A stretch of DNA of 64,000 nt from Mucilaginibacter conchicola (lineage in GTDB: Bacteria; Bacteroidota; Bacteroidia; Sphingobacteriales; Sphingobacteriaceae), in NCBI RefSeq assembly GCF_003432115.1, contig NZ_QWDC01000003.1, positions 496,001-560,000 on the forward strand, given 5' to 3'. Positions 61,216-64,000 of this stretch are shown piece by piece. Numbering within the stretch: the stretch's first letter is position 1; every line of letters starts with the position of its first letter. The notes under the pieces are model-generated. The model searched no databases, was not told the DNA's origin, and saw only the letters and a list, made by a program, of their open reading frames with translations. Both the position numbers and the translations under genes were made by a program.

Positions 61216-62079
61216 ATGGCATCAGGATTTTTTGCACTGATAGATGACATCACCGCCCTGATGGATGATGTAGCGATAACAACGAAGATAGCCGCAAGAA
61301 AAACAGCGGGAATACTCGGTGATGACCTCGCCGTGAATGCCGAAAAAGCCACCGGCTTCATGGCCTCCAGGGAACTCCCTGTACTCTGGTCCATCACCAA
61401 AGGATCTTTGCTCAATAAGGTTATCATTGTCCCCGCAGCATTGTTGCTGAATGCCTTCCTGCCTGTCTCCATCACTGTGATCCTGATATTGGGAGGCTTC
61501 TACTTAGCCTATGAAGGCGTCGAGAAAATATTTCACTATTTATTTCACCGGGAGAAGAGCGGACATGAAATGCTGGCTGAACGATCTGCCGGTGACGAAC
61601 AAGCCGCCGAGAAATCAAAGATCCGCTCAGCGGTAACGACAGATTTTATTCTTTCGGTAGAGATCGTCATCATAGCACTTGGCGAGGTCACCGCCGAGCA
61701 GATCCTGATACAGGTGATCACCGTATCCATCGTTGCATTGCTCGCGACTATCGGCGTTTACGGCCTGGTTGCCATTCTTGTCCGTTTGGATGACATAGGC
61801 TATCGGTTGATCAAGTCATCAAATAATAAAGGCTTGATGACAATGATCGGCAAAGGTTTGGTAAAAGCCTTGCCAATTATCATACGGATACTGACCGTTG
61901 CAGGTACGGCCGCGCTTTTATTAGTTTCAGGCGGCATATTTGCACATAAGATTCCTTATCTGCATCACTTTCTTCCCGATCTGATTACTGTTTTGCGCGA
62001 GTTTTTGTTTGGCATTGCAGCAGGTCTGATCGCACTTGGTTCCATCTGGGCGGCAAGAAAAATGTTTTCGAAAGTCTAA
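61216..62079 (+). CDS. DUF808 (YedI-like) membrane protein
   Basis: The 287-aa protein has about four or five hydrophobic segments and the DUF808 signature at the N-terminus: SGFFALIDDITALMDDVAITTKIAARKTAGILGDDLAVNAEKATGF, then LPVLWSITKGSLLNKVIIVPAALLLNAFLP. The related E. coli protein YedI is uncharacterised. It starts 37 nt after the MaoC gene. Function unknown. Confidence 0.9.
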   Translation: MASGFFALIDDITALMDDVAITTKIAARKTAGILGDDLAVNAEKATGFMASRELPVLWSITKGSLLNKVIIVPAALLLNAFLPVSITVILILGGFYLAYEGVEKIFHYLFHREKSGHEMLAERSAGDEQAAEKSKIRSAVTTDFILSVEIVIIALGEVTAEQILIQVITVSIVALLATIGVYGLVAILVRLDDIGYRLIKSSNNKGLMTMIGKGLVKALPIIIRILTVAGTAALLLVSGGIFAHKIPYLHHFLPDLITVLREFLFGIAAGLIALGSIWAARKMFSKV

Positions 62080-62269
62080 GCATAAGTAAACATATCGAAA
62101 ATGCTAACTTCTCCGATCATATGCCTTTCAAGCCAGCTATCTGAATTTTGACCTTCAGGCATAACCCTGGAGCTTTGATATTGATTACCGTCAATATCCG
62201 GAACGATTCAAAACTATAAAGTTCACCTTGCGGAGAATACTGTTATATTTACCGCAATATTTGCGTCGA

Positions 62270-63382
62270 ATGTATATCTATCAACAAAATAAATGGCCGG
62301 AATTCATCTGGGACTCTAATGCCTTATTAGTTAGATTAGGAGAGGTGCGCCATCATCAGGGGAAAATTTTGGGGTTGATGAGCCAGGCGGGGTTCAAACT
62401 TCAGGAAGAAACCTTGCTTGATACCCTCACTCTTGACGTAACAAAATCCAGCGAGATAGAAGGAGAGAAGTTGAATACTGATCAGGTCCGCTCATCTATT
62501 GCCCGTCGTTTGGGCATTGAGCAGGCAGGTATGGTGACCGCTGATAGAAATGTTGATGGTGTGGTAGAGATGATGTTGGATGCGACACAGAATTATAAGA
62601 GTGTATTAAACGAAGACCGATTGTATGCCTGGCATGCGGCATTATTTCCAACTGGGCGGAGTGGCATGCATAAGATAACGGTTGGTAACTGGAGGTCAGA
62701 AGAGGCCGGGCCTATGCGAGTTGTTTCCGGGGCGATGGGAAAAGAAAAAATACATTTTGAAGCACCTGGCTCAGATCTTTTACCAGCAGAGATGGAAATG
62801 TTCCTGAAGTGGTTTAATGAAGAGGATAAGATCGACCCTGTTATTAAAGCTGGTATTGCACATCTATGGTTCGTTACTGTTCACCCCTTCGACGATGGAA
62901 ACGGGCGTATCACAAGGGCATTAACTGATCTTTTACTGGCCCGTGCCGATGGTACCAGTCAGCGTTTTTACAGCATGTCTGCTCAAATACTTAGAGAAAG
63001 AAATAGCTATTATGATATACTAGAGAATACTCAGAAAGGCGGACTTGATGTCACTCCGTGGCTGAACTGGTTTTTGGACTGTTTGTTCAATGCCATGCAG
63101 CATACTGAAGTAGTCCTGAAATCGGTATCCTTACGTAACAGATTCTGGGAAAAGCACAGGAGGACTTCATTAAACGAACGTCAGCAAAAAATGCTGCATA
63201 TATTATTGGACGACTTTTTCGGGAGTTTAACTACTGTTAAATGGGGCAAGATTGCTCGTTGTTCAGCTGATACAGCTTTGAGAGACATCAACGATCTTAT
63301 CGAGAAAGGGATTTTGGGGAAAGAAGCAGGCGGTAGTAAAAATACCACCTATCGTTTGTTCGTTGGTGATGACCATCTTTAA
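62270..63382 (+). CDS. Fic-domain AMPylase-like protein
   Basis: The 370-aa protein has an N-terminal helical part, a Fic core with HPFDDGNGR (His205 in the new numbering, Arg213) and a C-terminal winged-HTH-like segment (about 310-370, CSADTALRDINDLIEKGIL). An autoinhibitory helix motif S-x-x-x-E-G (Ser60, Glu64, Gly65) near the N-terminus is typical of class II Fic proteins, which transfer AMP to targets when relieved. ATG at 62270 is preferred. No antitoxin gene is adjacent. Confidence 0.88.
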   Translation: MYIYQQNKWPEFIWDSNALLVRLGEVRHHQGKILGLMSQAGFKLQEETLLDTLTLDVTKSSEIEGEKLNTDQVRSSIARRLGIEQAGMVTADRNVDGVVEMMLDATQNYKSVLNEDRLYAWHAALFPTGRSGMHKITVGNWRSEEAGPMRVVSGAMGKEKIHFEAPGSDLLPAEMEMFLKWFNEEDKIDPVIKAGIAHLWFVTVHPFDDGNGRITRALTDLLLARADGTSQRFYSMSAQILRERNSYYDILENTQKGGLDVTPWLNWFLDCLFNAMQHTEVVLKSVSLRNRFWEKHRRTSLNERQQKMLHILLDDFFGSLTTVKWGKIARCSADTALRDINDLIEKGILGKEAGGSKNTTYRLFVGDDHL

Positions 63383-63682
63383 AATTCTTTTTGTGATTTT
63401 AAACGGTGATCTCTGTTAACGTCCTATTCGAACCTTAAAGACTTTGCGTTTTTATAAATGGGAAGCGCCTTTTAAGACGAGAATTGATAAATACTTTGAA
63501 TTACAAGATCGACGGAAGTCGTTTTACTGTTAGATATACAGGTGGCGGCGCCGGTGGTTTGAGATCCATCGATAAAGTTGAACTGAAACGTTAGATATCG
63601 GTTTACGCGTTTGCTATCTCATAAAAAAGTTATGCTGGGATAAGCCTTTACACGCTTAGTGTAAAGGCATAGTTATTTACTA
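63383..63682. other. Intergenic region with a possible gene remnant
   Basis: No clear gene. A stop-free stretch of 36 codons (63484-63594, TTG start) encodes a Gly-rich string with YKIDGSRFTVRY and ends IDKVELKR; it may be a relic of a larger gene or chance. No repeats or tRNA were seen. Confidence 0.4.
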
Positions 63683-64000
63683 TCAATATTCATCCAGTTT
63701 GTGCGGTTTATATGCATTGTGGCGACGCATATCACTAATCGCTTTAATGGGAATTTCAGTTAGTGTTTTCTTCCTTCCGCCTCTGATCCAATCGATCAGT
63801 TCTGTGCGGTTGAAGTATAGCCTTTTCCCCGGCTTACTTACTGGTATCTCGTTTCTGCTGACCCTGGTATAAAGGGAAGCCACAGATATCTTTAAAAACT
63901 GTGCTGCTTCCTGTACATTCATCAGTTCATTTTCTTCTTCGTTTTTGGGTTGCAGGTTAATTACGAGTGATTCTACCTGTTCCAGTTTTTCAAAAAGAAG
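63683..64000 (-). CDS. Excisionase-like HTH protein, cut by window edge
   Basis: Stop at 63683; the frame is open to the window end at 64000, so the 5' part is missing (105 residues visible). The readable part, upstream of a possible internal ATG at 63922, includes EKLEQVESLVINLQPKN, then an HTH: MNVQEAAQFLKISVASLYTRVSRNEIPVSKPGKRLYFNRTELIDWI. This helix-turn-helix/excisionase type often accompanies integrases or mobile elements. Confidence 0.8.
   Translation of the reverse strand, partial: LLFEKLEQVESLVINLQPKNEEENELMNVQEAAQFLKISVASLYTRVSRNEIPVSKPGKRLYFNRTELIDWIRGGRKKTLTEIPIKAISDMRRHNAYKPHKLDEY

Overview
The window looks like a chromosomal segment from a Bacteroidota bacterium, most likely family Sphingobacteriaceae (Mucilaginibacter/Pedobacter-like). 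The grounds are a type IX secretion (T9SS) surface protein with its PorP/SprF partner, promoters of the Bacteroidota form TTG-N19-TAnnTTTG, little visible Shine-Dalgarno signal, TPR-linked histidine kinases, and families common in that group (TIGR02757, a DUF4905-like protein, Crp/Fnr proteins of about 190 aa). The genus is an inference. Coding density is high and most genes look intact.

Layout. 0-11 kb: tRNA-Pro, a Crp/Fnr regulator with two small enzyme-like proteins, a lipoprotein, a TPR histidine kinase with LuxR-type response regulator, a divergent AraC regulator/DHA2 drug exporter pair, a PEP mutase/isocitrate lyase-family gene behind two CRP-like palindromes and next to a second Crp/Fnr gene, a small hydrolase and a GH43-like glycosidase. 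11-17 kb: the imuA-imuB-dnaE2 mutagenic translesion cassette, with a tandem double-hairpin repeat between imuB and dnaE2. 17-21 kb: a lysine/alanine-rich H1-like protein and a four-gene signalling operon. 21-30 kb: a surface operon encoding a tail-collar protein, a formyltransferase-like enzyme, a 2174-aa cadherin-like/MBG repeat protein with T9SS sorting signal, and PorP/SprF. 30-34 kb: a tightly packed three-gene operon of a ferritin-like protein with a cysteine-rich tail, a DUF692/MNIO enzyme and a DUF2063 partner. This is my main candidate for an undescribed system, a metallophore- or RiPP-like pathway whose modified peptide may be the tail of a large protein.

34-57 kb: mostly housekeeping and accessory genes, namely transporters (MFS, MATE), an MBOAT-family acyltransferase, rpsO-pnp, udk, a LysM protein, dps, a FadL-like porin, proS, metB and a nucleoid-associated protein. 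Many gaps here carry low-complexity word repeats, often arranged as inverted repeats. 57-64 kb: mnmE followed at once by a mobile-element-type module (zinc-ribbon HTH protein plus tyrosine recombinase), then a MaoC dehydratase, a DUF808 protein, a Fic protein and an excisionase-like gene cut by the window edge. The 3' end of mnmE is a known island insertion target in other bacteria, so an integrated island may begin here.

All calls are by eye from translated motifs and from reading the DNA. No database search was run, and family names without a clear motif are given as tentative.
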